Source: Glossina fuscipes
Taxonomy: Eukaryota > Arthropoda > Insecta > Diptera > Glossinidae
Direction: 5' to 3'
DNA length: 64,000 nucleotides
Assembly: GCF_014805625.2 (NCBI RefSeq)
Contig: NW_023998497.1
Location: 145,816-209,815 of the forward strand
The notes under the pieces are model-generated. The model was not told where the DNA came from, did not search any database, and worked only from the letters and a program-made list of their open reading frames with translations. A program made the position numbers and the translations under genes. Positions 1 to 12,900 of the stretch are shown here, piece by piece (within the stretch, counting starts at the first letter, position 1; each line of letters starts with the position of its first letter).

Positions 1-570
1 AATTATAGAAAATATATATTTTTGCAAGCCGTGTATTAAATGCCACATCCCGTCTGGCACATAACCGAGTATACAGGCGTGGTAGACCATGCTTGATAGA
101 GGCATAAAACTTAACGGTTGGTTATACAGCCACTCCCTCCCTAATTCTTTTCCTACTTCTTTTTGATCATCATCGTGTTATGCATGCAGGTGACATCCCT
201 TGAGTGATTGATCACATTAAAAAAAAAGGTCCACCATAAGGACACCAAGCCTGATATCTACTAACACTGATTATGTCAAGAAATAAATTTTCTTCAAAAC
301 TGAGAACTATGACTGTTGATAAAACTCCAAAGATCACGATTAAATTATCGATCGATCGACGACATAAAAATTCCGTTTCAGCGCCAACAAAACTGATTTT
401 TAACTTGGCTGATAGCGAGCTCGGATTTAACTTGCTTTTTAACATAAATGGCGTTATTAAAATGGAAATATAAAATATACAGACGAGTTTAAATCGATTC
501 AGAAAACAGTTCTGAATTATGTGAACGGATGTATATCGATTTAGAAAATGATACCCAATCAATTGATGTA

Positions 571-660
571 ATAAAAAGAAGAAGTCGATAGCTCTAGATA
601 CTAGTGCTGTAATCCTTTAGTCTTAGAAATAGTAAATTAATTATGATAACAATAATGAAA
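571..660 (+). repeat. 3' fragment of a tRNA-derived SINE
   Basis: The string around 588-630 (cgatagctctagatactag, then ctttagtcttagaaat) closely matches the 3' half of the SINE at 22219-22398 (cgatagcctcagatgctag, then ctttagtcttagaat). It is followed by an AT-rich tail. The tRNA-like head with A and B boxes is absent, as expected of a 5'-truncated or older copy. Confidence 0.5.
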
Positions 661-1014
661 AAGAACAAGCAAGAAATCCCAATCTCTCATACGCACCGCA
701 TTCTACTCTCCAAGTTCTTTTATTTGATACCCATATCGTTGGTATTATTAAGAAAAGTTATTTGCGGTGTCTACTAACTTCATTTTAAAATTAATCCATT
801 TTTAGGCCGATAATATATATTAATTCGAGGAGCGTGCAACCCAGTTTTAAGCATTCTACGTTGTTTGCCTTATGGTAAATAAGCATAAAATGTGTGGGCG
901 ATTTTTTCCATATTTGCACATAAAGAGTAAAATGTTTCGCAAAGTGGAAAATTTCAGCTCTAATTTAACTCTAATAATTTCTGAGTAACGAACGAAAATC
1001 CAAAAATTTTTGTT

Positions 1015-1290
1015 AAAAAAAACTGAGTTGCGTTCAGTTTACGCTCCACTGCGCGCTTCCCCTCTGACCAAACTGCGTGCAGAAATTTCCACTGTTTTCA
1101 CCAAATTTGAAGTCGATTTCTTCATTTTTGCGACCAGGAGAGTGCCAACAACACAGACACGCAGACGGACAGACATGGCTCAAGTAACTCAGAATTTCAC
1201 GCTTCCTCTGCCTCTTAAGTGTTACATACATTAAGGGAAAGAACAAACTGAGAACACCCCCACCTTACAGTAGTAGGTATAAAAGACATC
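1015..1290 (-). repeat. Dispersed repeat, second family (reverse copy)
   Basis: Contains the hallmark order of the second family read backwards: a cagacggacagacatggctc block, an agaatttcacgc block, then ccccaccttacagtag and ggtataaaag. The same blocks occur at 4410-4860, 20030-20185 and 58690-58900. It encodes nothing recognisable. Confidence 0.5.
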
Positions 1291-1964
1291 AAAATCCAAG
1301 ATTTGTTCAAAGTGACGCTGCTCCACAAGTAGGTATGATGTGCGTTTATAATTGAAATAAATCCTAAAAATCTTACTCAGTTAATAAATACTTGAATTAT
1401 TTTAATTGTGCATAGGAGTAAGTAAAGGAGACATTAAGAAACGAATTGAATTTTTCTCAGCTGCACATGAGAACCGTTAAGGGGTAAACCAAACAGTAAG
1501 ATCCTAAAAAAAAGAGATTTTTTTGCAAAATTCCTTTTTCCCAAGCTATAGGTGGCACAATAATAATCTTTGCGGATATTATTAAGCATACCCTATATTA
1601 ATATTGACAACACCGCAGCCCTTCTCTACAGACATCTTTAGCTGTAGGGGCTCCGAGACGAGTAGAGCAACTGGTCCAAATTTAAACTTAAAAAAAAAAT
1701 CATTTTGATTTTTGCGTAATTGGCGCAAGTTTGAGTTGTAATTTTCGACCCAAAAAAAACAGTCTATTGTTAATAAAAAATATTTAAATTTTTTTAAAAA
1801 AATCCTACGGATTTCCTAGAGAAGGTTGCTTCAAAAATACTGCAGAAATATTCGAATGACAAACATGGTAATTATGTGAGTTATGCTGCTTGCACTGCGT
1901 GGTTCGATCATCCAAACAATTTTTCATAGCGATCGCCCCTGGGGAAAAACACCTCAGTCAAATC

Positions 1965-2095
1965 TCATCAAACAAGACAGACAGTCGGACAGACAAGTTT
2001 AGATTTACTTTCTGAATCGATCGGTGTAATAAAAGGTGGGTTTGTCTCAATTCATTTTGGGTGTTGCATACACCCACACCAACGAAGTAGTAAAG
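1965..2095 (-). repeat. Dispersed repeat, main family (reverse copy)
   Basis: Shows gacagacagtcggacagac, then gaatcgatcggtgtaata, aaaggtgggtttgtctca and a gggtgttgcatacaccc block. These appear in the same order in the copies at 19280-19650, 20330-20665, 44690-45015 and 52870-53215. Confidence 0.6.
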
Positions 2096-2739
2096 TGTTG
2101 CTTACAGTCTCTCCCACTGAAACGTTAACCTCACCTGCACATGGTGTACCTTACCGATAATCAACTGAGCTCTGACAACCAAACAAGAGCGGTATGAGCT
2201 TCGCCGAAGTGTAAGGGAAATGCTTAAATTAATTCGGCGTCCAGGAGGCGTGCAGGCAGCTCCAGGATTGGATGCAGAAGGTTAACGACTTACTTATCCT
2301 AAACCTAAGGATAATTGAAACCTAAACGAGAGGAAATCGATCGATTAACCTGTTGACGACCTTTAGCTTCAAACAACGGACGTGATTTAGGTTATGGTAC
2401 CTAATCGCCTGAAGCTGCTGAGTTGAAAACGTCGGATGGCTTCTGCCCTTATCTATTGCATAATTGCTCTCCAAGGACGCCCAAAAACCCCCCATTGAGT
2501 GGAAGCCGTACTGCGACGGAACTACTATAGACCGGAAAAGGATAGATACCCGGTCGGAGATCTTGAGGCTCAAGGTTCACTAGCCATAGGAAGAACTGGC
2601 CGTAGCAAAAGCGAACAAAACGTGTAATGAGCTGAAGACCGTAGCAGAAATTGCGTTATGCTGCTCGCTGCTTCCACTATATAATTATATTTGAGGTTCA
2701 ACCCGCTCTGAATTGTAATTTTATGTCATTCTTAACTAT

Positions 2740-2785
2740 TTAAGGGGTCATCTAAGCGAATAAAAAAGTAAATGATTTTTTGAAA
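2740..2785 (+). repeat. TTAAGGGG-type repeat end
   Basis: The stretch 'ttcttaactatttaagggg' followed by tcatctaag and aataaaaaagt is closely repeated at 18570-18625 ('ttcttaattatttaaggga', tcatttaag). Both begin like the inverted termini of the TTAA-flanked element at 35600-36559. No partner inverted end was found nearby. Confidence 0.35.
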
Positions 2786-3017
2786 AATGTACAGTAGCCG
2801 GTCTAGCCCTTAAAGACTGTTCTCATATATAATCAAACTGAGTTAGACGTACCTCGTAGTTTGCCATCTGATTATCTCTCAACGAAACAAAAATATATTT
2901 AAAAAAAAAAAAAGAAAACCAACAAAAAAAAAGCAAACGTAATAACGGCGCTCTGTGTTGTAAATATCTTCACCACAATATTTGCTATTTGTCTTAGATT
3001 GTTGTGCTTCTCCGCTC

Positions 3018-3159
3018 AGTCTGTGCGAAAGTGTTTTGGTTTGCGGTTGCACATTTTAGAAAGCAATCATTGAAAAAGAAAACTTATTTATCTTTTTTTT
3101 TTTATTGTTTCCTTCATCGTTTTCGTAGAGAAATTCTTAAGTGGATATAAATAAAATTT
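3018..3159 (+). promoter_or_regulatory. Inr/DPE core promoter and 5' UTR exon candidate for the tetraspanin
   Basis: TCAGTC at 3016-3021 fits the Drosophila initiator with A at 3018 as +1. Counting from that A, +28 to +32 reads GGTTG, a full match to the DPE consensus RGWYV at the required spacing. No TATA box is seen about 30 bp upstream, which suits a DPE promoter. A strong donor, GTAAGT, begins at 3160, and a usable acceptor (atatttcag) ends at 3746. A mature 5' UTR of 3018-3159 plus 3747-3898 is therefore possible, leading to the ATG at 3899. The motif pair is seen directly; its use as the start of this transcript is inferred from position. Confidence 0.5.
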
Positions 3160-3207
3160 GTAAGTGGAATATCACTTTAAATGTAATCTTTTTTTCCTTA
3201 TAGTGCG

Positions 3208-3256
3208 TGAACAATAAAAATAATAATAATAGTAATAATAATAATAATAATAATAA
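3208..3256. repeat. (TAA)n microsatellite
   Basis: A run of AAT/TAA trinucleotides with one G interruption lies in the presumed 5' UTR intron of the tetraspanin gene. Confidence 0.9.
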
Positions 3257-3898
3257 AACTTTACATGCGCTATAACTAACCATTGAACTTATGTTAGTGC
3301 GAAATTGAATGAAAATTAGAAAATGAAAATTGAATTCTAAAAATGAAAAAAAATGAAAAAAAAATGAAAAAAAAAGTTAAAGCAAAAAAGAAAAATGTCA
3401 TAATGTGTAGAGAGTAAAAAGAAATGATCTCATAACATAAAAGCTTATGGAGTAAGCTTATTAGAATTAATTAAAAAGAAACTTGAAATTAAAAATCCAA
3501 AATATGTGCAACGCTAAAATGGGCGTACGTGTGTGCGCATTTTGAATTACTAAAATTATCTAACGTTAAAAAAAAAAAAAAAATTTATAATAAAAAAAAA
3601 AAAAAACATAAATAAAAAAAAATTTAAGGTTTTTTTTTGCAAAACATATGCAAATAAGCGAAAAATATTCGCATTATCACATGACGATATTCTCGTTATT
3701 TAATAATGAAGCATCTATCTCTTCTCGTTTCAAGTAAATATTTCAGTTATTGCTTTTGGTGTACAAAAACAGAAAAAACCAAAAACAAAAACTCGTCAAC
3801 AAAAATTCGTCATCACTTGTTGCGCCCTTGACTCCTTGACTGGCATCACTTCATTGCTGTTTATCGTGTACAACAGAAAACGCAACCGCACAACAACG

Positions 3899-3955
3899 AT
3901 GGCAACAACATCGGCATTAAAAAAAATATCATTTATTTTTCATTTAATATGCTTT
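3899..3955 (+). CDS. Tetraspanin coding exon 1 (19 codons)
   Basis: Encodes a short cytoplasmic amino end and the first half of membrane span 1, ending ...FIFHLICF directly before GTAAGT at 3956. Exon 2 continues with LMAAVLIGFGTYLYL, completing the span. It is far too short to be noticed as an open frame. I located it by looking for an ATG-led hydrophobic stretch ending in a phase-0 donor. No stop is needed upstream because the ATG has a good Kozak-like context and follows CAACAACG-type leader sequence. Confidence 0.78.
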
Positions 3956-6900
3956 GTAAGTACGAGATGTATGTGTTCTTAATAAGTTCTTAATAATATA
4001 ATGTTTAATGTAAGCCTTCATGTACAATAAATATATCACGTACGCATGTAACATGCAATCAATAACGAACATATCATATCATCATTATTATCGTCATTGT
4101 ACATATGTACATTTCTATATAAAATTTCATTTCATTTTAATAGAAAATCACGCACTCTCTTATTTAGTAAGTGAAGATAAACTCATAGAGTAAAGCAATT
4201 ATTTAGTTATTTAACAAAACGCGTCAAAGTAGTTTGAAGATAATACAAGGTTGGTTTACACGCGACAAGCACTGCGTTATTGCTCAACCATTTGCTACTT
4301 GAAGGTATATCAACAAGTTTCCATCGCAAATTTTGTTAAGCATTTCCTCAGCATGTCTTCCTTTCATACAATGTTCGCATACCCATCGCCGAGGGATGCG
4401 AGATGTACTCATTTTCTTAAAATGTGTGCAACGCCCACAAGGAAGATTCAAAGATTCCGTAAAATATATTTATATATAAATTTAAGCATGTCCTTCTGTC
4501 CCTTTCCGTAATGTCTGACTGAAAAATGTTTGCAACACTCAGAAGGAAGTTCCAAAGATTCAATAAAGTATTTACATTTAGATATGTCCTTCTGTCCGTC
4601 TGTGTAATGTCTAACTGAAAAATGTTTGCAACGCCCAGAAGGAAGTTCCAAAGATTCAATAAAGTATTTACATTTAGATATGTTCTTCTGTCCCTTTCCG
4701 TAATGTCTCACTGAAAAATGCTTGCAACGCTTAGAAGAAAGCTTCAGAGATTCAACAAAGTATACATACATTTAGGCAGTTTATCAAATTCCAAATTGAT
4801 TGAAGCATGTCCGTGTGTCCATCTGGCTACCTGCCCGTCTATGTAACGTCGGTTGTAAGGATTGTCCTGGCCGCAAAACTGAAGTTATCCGCATCAAATT
4901 CGACAGAAACATTAGAATCTCTTGCACGCATCCCAAATTGGCTGAAGGACACGGCTGCACTGGCACGTAAACTGAGAATATCTCTGTTTTTCAATGGGGA
5001 AAAAATATCGGTTTTACTCACACACTACAGCAGTTAAGCCCATAAAACTTTGTCCGTATGGCCTAGATGTACCAATGCACGTCTACCCAAAGTTAGAGTC
5101 TATCAAAATGTAACTTCGTTGCCAACATTTTCGTAAAGCTCATAAGCAAACTACGACACTCTTCGATACGTTCTACACCAGCGTCAAATCTAGGATACGT
5201 TTAAGTCTGTTCATCTGTCCATGCGTTTGCCTGCCCACCTGTGTAGGGTAAGCATTCTCCTGTTCGCAAAAATGAAATATGCAAACCAAATTGACAATGA
5301 TACAAACCGGGTAAACGACACACCTATAATGCTTTGCTTTCCGTGGTCTTTCCTCATTACTTATCAACTACAACAAACACACGATAAGAATTTCCTGTTT
5401 TAGTCGACGAAAATATAAATAATCAGCCAGAGTAGGGAAATGCAGCTTTTCCTTTGCCTTACAGTCTTGTTTAAGATAACGGTGATGGGTATAACAGATT
5501 CAGTTGTAGGCGAGTATGATTTTTCTATCTGTTTTATTTGTTGTCCTTTACAATGCGTTGAGAATATTATACCGCAGGCATAATATGCGATTTTAATTCG
5601 CAAACATTTCTCTGCTGCAATTTCTTCACTTTTGTTTACGATTACGATTAATATGAGGGGAAATGTTGACATGATTTTGTAGAAATGACTTTGACTTTTC
5701 ATAATTGCCATGCCTTAGGAATCTTGTGTATGCTGGAGTGGTTACAGTTCGCTGTCGTATCAACTGAAAGAAGAAGATCGCCTAATTTCCATGTAGTGTC
5801 AGCAAACACCGATGCTCCGTCTAAACCGATGACACAAGATAGATCATCTTTGCTGTCAAATTCAATCATTTGCAAGAGTTAGATATTGTCAACGTGGGTA
5901 GGGGGAGCACTATCTATATTTTTAGTTTGATTATGAAATAACTACAACGTGTCATTAAAATTTGCTTTACCATCTTTCTAAATGCTATCACTTACGATCT
6001 ACACTTTTTTGCATACTTAGGAATCCCTTGCCATAGTATATACTCCATTCCTCTTGACACATGGTCTTTTAAGTACACCAGCGGCTTCTTCTGCCGAAGA
6101 AAATCGTTATCCAAGCATTATATTCTTGATGTTCAGGAACAAAAAGAATCATTAGATTCCAAATCGGGATTGTACGGCGGGCGACCTATTATCGAATAGA
6201 GCATTAAATATTATATACATATATATATATATCGATTATTAGAAAGGATATTGGAGAACTTGCTTTGTCTTGATAATGAATGATGCTTTGAATTAATTGC
6301 TGTGTGCCAGGCGCAACCGATCGTTTTAGTTTCCTTAAAGCCACTGTTGGTATATGCCAAGTTGTTCCGAAACTTTTGTTGGACATAATTCGTCTTAAAA
6401 TTCCTGCACTGTTGACTGATGTTTATATTTCGGCTCACGCGCATGGATTGGATGATTTGTCACATTTTGCGTCCTTTGAAGACGCTGCACTGGCAGGTAC
6501 CCACGCTAAACCCATGTCACAATCTTAGTTTGTTTTCATTAATCAATGCAAGCACGTTTTCGAGATTTCCTAAAACGACGGGGCATCCAATGTGAATCGC
6601 TAAATAATAGCTAATACTTACTTAATATTGTATATATGCTGGAGGAACTAATGCCCAGGACCGAACTAACCTCGCAGCAATTTTGCATTACCACTTTTTG
6701 CATGATATCAATATTTTGGAACAACAAGTACAGTCAGAGAACGGCCGGCACGTTTAAAGGAATATTATACCAGCATTTTGCAGCAGCAAGGCGTGGTTTG
6801 AAGAGACTGTCGGTGTTCTTCGAGGTAGTTTTAGTTTCTCCTGCATTGTGGGCGTGTATGTGGCCAGATCAGGCCCAAAATTTAGCTTCAGATTTGCCCA

Positions 6901-9900
6901 TCAGATTGATGGGTTTTCGCAAATCTAGTGCTTTAGCGACATACCGCCCACCCCCAGCCCGCATGTATGGGAGCTGTGAGGTGGATAAGTCTTTTCTTTA
7001 TCTTTACACATTGCACCATGATAAAAGATACGATAGTGAAAGGTTCGGACCGATTTGGCTATAATTCTTTTCTTGTTGTCCATTCTTCCCTACGAGGATT
7101 GTTATGAAAAAATGATAAAAAAAAATGTATTTAAGCTTACGAATATTTTGAAAAATAAGTGAAATATTTTCCAAGGCTGAAAATGTATATATTTTTACAA
7201 ATTGAATGCGATATACAATGGACAACCTTCGTAAAAGGAAGCTTGTAGTTAAAACGAAAACTCAGTTCGCTGAAATTGTTGCGCGTCTTAATATAAATTT
7301 ATGCCCATTTTAACTAGTATTTCTCTTTCAGTAATAAATTGTTTCATTTTATTTTCATTTACGTCAAAAATAAACCAACACTGTCAGTAGCACAGTCCGT
7401 TAATTAATTAACATTTTTTGTGCAGTAAATTTATTTTAAAATGTGAATGAAACCGAGCCTTACGTAGTATTTGACGCTAATTAAATATTTGGTCGATTTT
7501 GTGTGAGAAAGATAAAAGAAACATCTGACAAAGAGACATATCTTTTTAAGATGGATATCTTCTACGGGTTTATGTGTCGCGCATGCGCAGAGTGTAATAA
7601 CTCGATTGACGGAATATTCGCAGCGGACCGATTTCGGGGTCATGGTATACTTTATACTGGCTTCATTTTCATGGGTCGAAGGGATACCTTTTTAGTTGCC
7701 CATCGTCATGCACCCAGAACAAGTTAAATCTTCTCTTACAAAAACCGGTAGCAGATTGCTTATACATTCAACTGTTGGGTGTGTAAATATATAACTTTCA
7801 CATCCAGCACATCTTATTTGCATTCTTAAATTACATTGTAGTGCGAATATTTTGCTCGCACTTTCACTCATAACATAAACTCCAATAGGTTATGAGCACA
7901 ACAACGCAGTAAACAAATTCAAATAAAAAATGAAAATCGAAGCCTTAGCGAAGAATAAGTGAGACAAGGAAATGAAAGAATGAAAAGTGCGTGAAACCAT
8001 CAGAATTCCCCAAGGTTGTCGCATCACGGACTGGTAATGATGCAAAGGTCCGAGCAGATCTTGCACTGTCAATTACTCCAACCAACTACTACAAGTAACG
8101 AATTGCACGATATCAAGAAAAGAGCGGGAAAAACTATATGCCACATGCTGGTCAAGAGGACTAGCTAAACAAATTATTTTGCTGAAATCCTTAACATTAT
8201 TATTTTGTGTTATAACCGGCGGCTAGACGCATGAGCATAATCAAAAATACACTGGAACAGTGACACTTTAGAAAGTGTAATGATCGACAAGGAAAATATT
8301 ACTAAATATTCTATCTTTCATTTATTAAAGGACCCGAAACCCATCCACCTTCTTCTTCTTCTAACAGTGATTACAGAGTTCTTTAAGATATTTTCTGCGA
8401 AGGTATAGATTCTGTTTGCACGCCGTGTGTACCGTTAACGGCGCACGTGTTAATTAATGCGGCAAACGTCATTACACCGCGTAACACAATCAATCGTTCG
8501 ATTTTAATATTTTAGTTTAAAAAAATTGACTTTTAGCGCGTACGACTTAGAACGGTACACTTGACAGTAACGTGCTAGCGTTAAATAATTGCTCATTGAA
8601 ATCTTTACAAAATGACGTATCTATTATAAAGTCGATACAATTTATTTTCTGTTTCGGAAATGGAAATGACATTGATATGCATCAAGTGAATTATTAAGTT
8701 TTAACCTAACTTGCGCGAAAGTAATAAAACAGTTAAGTTACATTTATTCAATACAACTGAAAATGATTCAAATTGCATTTACATGCTCGCTTATGACTTG
8801 GTTGATATTCTAAACAAGCCAAACCCACTGAAATTGTATAATTATATTGAACTAATAATAGTCATAGAATGGACTTTCCCGCCGCATGTTTTTCATTAAC
8901 GAACATTAAAGATAATTCGCCTAATTTCCTATAAGAATTTTTAATATTTGATATTAGATGAGAAATTCATTTTATTACTGCACTTGTTTCGCATCTTTTC
9001 GCGCATTTTGTACTTTTGCTTACATAAGATGGCCATTTCAATTCATCAAGGATTTTAAACTTATTTCAACCTTTCAAATATTTAAGAGTATTTGAGATAT
9101 TTATTATTAGGTGTACTAATAATTGATTTAAAGCATTTTGCTTGGTGAGCTAAACTTTAAACTTCCGAATCGTTTCTCTATCGACTTTATTTTCATAAAA
9201 GTCAGCCAATGTAGATACAGTTAAGAGCTGTTCAATCCGTTTAGGATCCTCTGTAAAAATCTTTATCCTCTGCAAAAATCTCAATAATAGATTCTTTAGT
9301 CAACTGTTCTTAATATGCACGTTCTGTCTGTCTGTGTCTGTGTATTAAAATTAACTTCTAACGTTGATATCCTCCTATCGCTCAGCAATTTGACTGAATT
9401 GTGCACGAGTAACGGTTGGCGAGGTTTTGCATCTTTTCTGCGGCTTCCGGGTCCACTCTGGGATCATCTCGGATCTCCTGTGCTAGATGTGTACTTGCTT
9501 TCTTTTCCTGTTTCTTATTATTTACACATATATTTTATTCTTTTGATTTTTCCTGTTTTTATTATTTATTTCGAAGAGTAAACTAAATATGATTGTTCAT
9601 TTGTTTTAGCTGAATACACGTGTAGATAATACAAAACAAAAATAATTAATCCAAATGCTCGCCATCACTATCTACAGCTTTTGCACCTCCTAACGCGTAA
9701 TTTGCGTATTCCGTGGCGAAACAAACCATTTTCGTGCATCTTTTACTTTGCGGAACAGATGATCCGCTAAACATGGCTTAATCAAACGGAATCTATGACA
9801 ATCAGATAGGCTGCAATCGGGAAATGTTCCGAGTCGAAATGTAGAAGCAATTCCTGGATTGACTTTGCCGCTGACGAAGAGAAGCCGGCCATGTAATAAA

Positions 9901-12900
9901 ATCACTTTTCGAGTTTCCTTGCGCGTAAATGATTCTGTAGCAACTCTATTAACATTCAGATAAACGAACAGCTGATATTTTTTTCATTTTTCGTATTGAC
10001 ATTTAAACTATGACCAGCATTTTCTGGAGAAGGAAGGACATATGCGATTGTTCGTCTCCAATCTACAATTTTTTGAAAGAAGACTTGCAAACCAAATTTT
10101 AACATTTCTATATTCTTCATTACTCCCGTAGCTCGAGCTACATTTTATCTCAATTTAAGACATTTCCCTACCCTCTGATATACAATGAGGGACAACTTAT
10201 AGACAAATGAAACTTATATCGTATAAATATCAATATCTAAGTTACTCGTATGATGATTTCGAGAATATTAAATACGTCAGTAACGTTTTGTGAAACAACC
10301 AATCTTAACGGAAAGAGCGGAGAGAGGGCAGTGCACCTAATAAAATATTTTAATTGAAATCGAATAAACATAAATGAATATATATGTTATTATTTTTATT
10401 CTCTAATACAACAATGCTAATCACTAATAGTTTTTCGATCAGATTTAATCAACAATTGAATAAATACGAAAAACGAGAGAAGAAAAATTTGTAAAAATCT
10501 AGTATGACTCAGATTTATTGTCAACTTATCGTTTACGTAGCAGCAGCTCTTTCTCTGAATTATTTTCAGTTTTTCATAAGAACTCATAAGTTGTACTTTG
10601 CTTTAATAGAAAGCATTTCCAGTTTGGTTGACAGGCCGGCAGACGTTAAATGAATCATTAAATGATTCTGCGCTAATTCGATTTATTCGGAAAATACATA
10701 AAACTTATGAGTCTTACACTAAAGCGAACAACATTTCTCAAGCATTATGTGGAAGAAGTGTTCAAAATATTATCCGATTGAGAGACAACTGCTTAGCTCT
10801 CTTGAGGTGTATCCATGATTTCATAGATTTCGAAAGAACTAATAATTGAAAGTCAAAAGCTCTGGATAGTGACAACTTTCACTTCAGCATTTTTGGAATA
10901 ACTTACCGGGGGTCATATTTCCTACCGATCCAGACAAGGACACTACATCATTCTTTTCTCATCCATCTACCATTCTTGCAGTGGCTGGTTAGAAAGAAAA
11001 AAAAAAACTGAAGAAAAGCGATCGTCTTAAATCACTTCACTCAAAAATCGCCTTATTCTGCCATTCGAGTTATCACTAACAGCTGATTTTCTATTTCCAT
11101 CCCGTTTACTAATCTTTAGAACTTAATAAGTCACTACATCCAAATCGAGTTGATCAAATGTGTCTTTACACCCAATCACAACGTATGGCTGACTTTTTTT
11201 TCGTTTGTTCCTAGCGTCAACGTAACGTGATCCACAACCCCATAGAAAATTCAAAATTTTATTTTTCAACTTTTTCAAGTATCACGTCATAGAAAAAAAT
11301 GTCTTTTAGCTTCTATTCGTCTAGTATTCAATTTCTTCAATTTGTCAATAGTGAAGATTATCTTTTAAAGCATAGAATCTGGTGCACAACCGTTCAAGGT
11401 GTTGCCATTTAGCGAGTAATTGACTCAATTCTTCTAGCCTTCACCTCTGTTTGTACTTACACTCAAATTCATCGTTTTTGAATCGCCCGTAACTATTGAA
11501 TGCACGTGCATGATATGAGATATGAGGCACACGTCTAACAATTTTCCTTTAGGGTTAGGTGTACAAACAAATTATGTCGAGTGAAACTGGTGGCTTCATA
11601 AAACATTTTTATCACTAAATGCAACCACGAATCTTCGAGACTTGCAACGCCGCCTCAATGCTGCTCTTAAAGGTTTTTCACATGCCTCGAAGACTAGCGG
11701 TGTGGATACAGCGCTAATGGAACCCTTCAAGTGAAACCACGATTGCGAAGCCTTCCCTTCAACCAGCAATGAAACGTTTCCCTGATATTCAATAAAGTTG
11801 GTTTTTATTGAAAAACCGCCCAATTTCAATTCGTGTACCTAGGCTAAGACGTGTATTAAGTTTCAGCAGCGGCTTGCACTAATAATGCAGCATTACTTCG
11901 ATGACTCGAAAGCTTAGCGTTTGAAAACTGCAAACGTATTTGATGTCACGATCAATGTCGCAACACGAGTTCACGCGTCAATATACTATTTGTGACTGCA
12001 TTACCTTCCACTATTAATTTTCCGCCAAAAGAAGCCAGCGAGTTAGTTCATCCATTTGCTACAAATCCAAACCGTGCGAAATTCGTACTTGAAATTTTCA
12101 TATGCATCCATTAAAATCGGGTGAAATGGGGAGGTAAAAAAAGAATGTATTGTGATGCGAATAATTTGCAACCGGATAAAAATTGCTTAATATTTAAGTC
12201 AAATTTTGCGATTATTTTCAGTTTATGCTCCATTAACGACATGAAATATAAACTCGCTTACAATGGCAATGCAAAATGCGTGGTAGAATCGTAAAATCAA
12301 AAGGTGAGAAATACATTGTTAGTGAAGAAGAATTTGAAAACAATTTAAGTTGTTTCTGTAAAGAATTTTACGATCGCTTCCAAGAAAAATATTTGAAAAG
12401 TTCTGCTCTTTATTACCCATAAACTTTTATGTCCAGACGTATAGTATGGAAGTCAACTAGGCTTAACCTTGCGTTTGTAGAGGAGAGGGTAAAACTTCTC
12501 TTGGCCATAAATAGAAGACGCTCATTTATCTATCCGTCCTTACGTCTTTCTCGAGTCAGTTGGTGAAGCCATAAACCAGCATAAAAATGGAAATAAAAAA
12601 AATAAAAAATCAAGAAGCAAATTAAAAAGTGGGAGTAACCGGCCTACAATAAACAAAAACTACAAATTAAAATTCTTTGTCTATGTTGACGTGAAACACC
12701 CTACCCAGCCATCAATGCAAACTCTGTAAGTAGTTACCAGTCCACAGAAAGCCCTTTAACGGAAAACAGTCTGCTCCGTGCAACCTGTAGGAGCTATTGA
12801 TTTCTTAATGTCTTTAATGAAATATTTTGTAATCGTAAGGTGTTGCGATGGGACAGTGTGTACCAAAGATTCATCTCACGATGTATACAACTTTCGTTCG

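Larger units (their letters stand above)
1..3017. other. Upstream intergenic region, repeat-derived
   Basis: No credible gene is seen upstream of the tetraspanin promoter candidate. The open frames at 212-562 (-) and 273-473 (+) overlap on opposite strands and resemble no family I know. What can be recognised is a SINE 3' fragment at 571-660, a reverse-oriented copy of the second dispersed repeat family at 1015-1290, a reverse-oriented copy of the main dispersed repeat at 1965-2095, and a TTAAGGGG-type end at 2740-2785. The rest looks like decayed, unassigned DNA. Confidence 0.6.

Noticed and set aside
3160..3204. A 45 bp intron ending at ccttatag as the tetraspanin leader intron
   Set aside because: Shorter than usual fly introns; the acceptor at 3745-3746 is more plausible.
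6636..7064. 142-codon open frame in tetraspanin intron 1
   Set aside because: No family resemblance, no splice context, and no codon pattern that sets it apart. It may be an old unassigned transposon fragment, so it is not reported as a gene.
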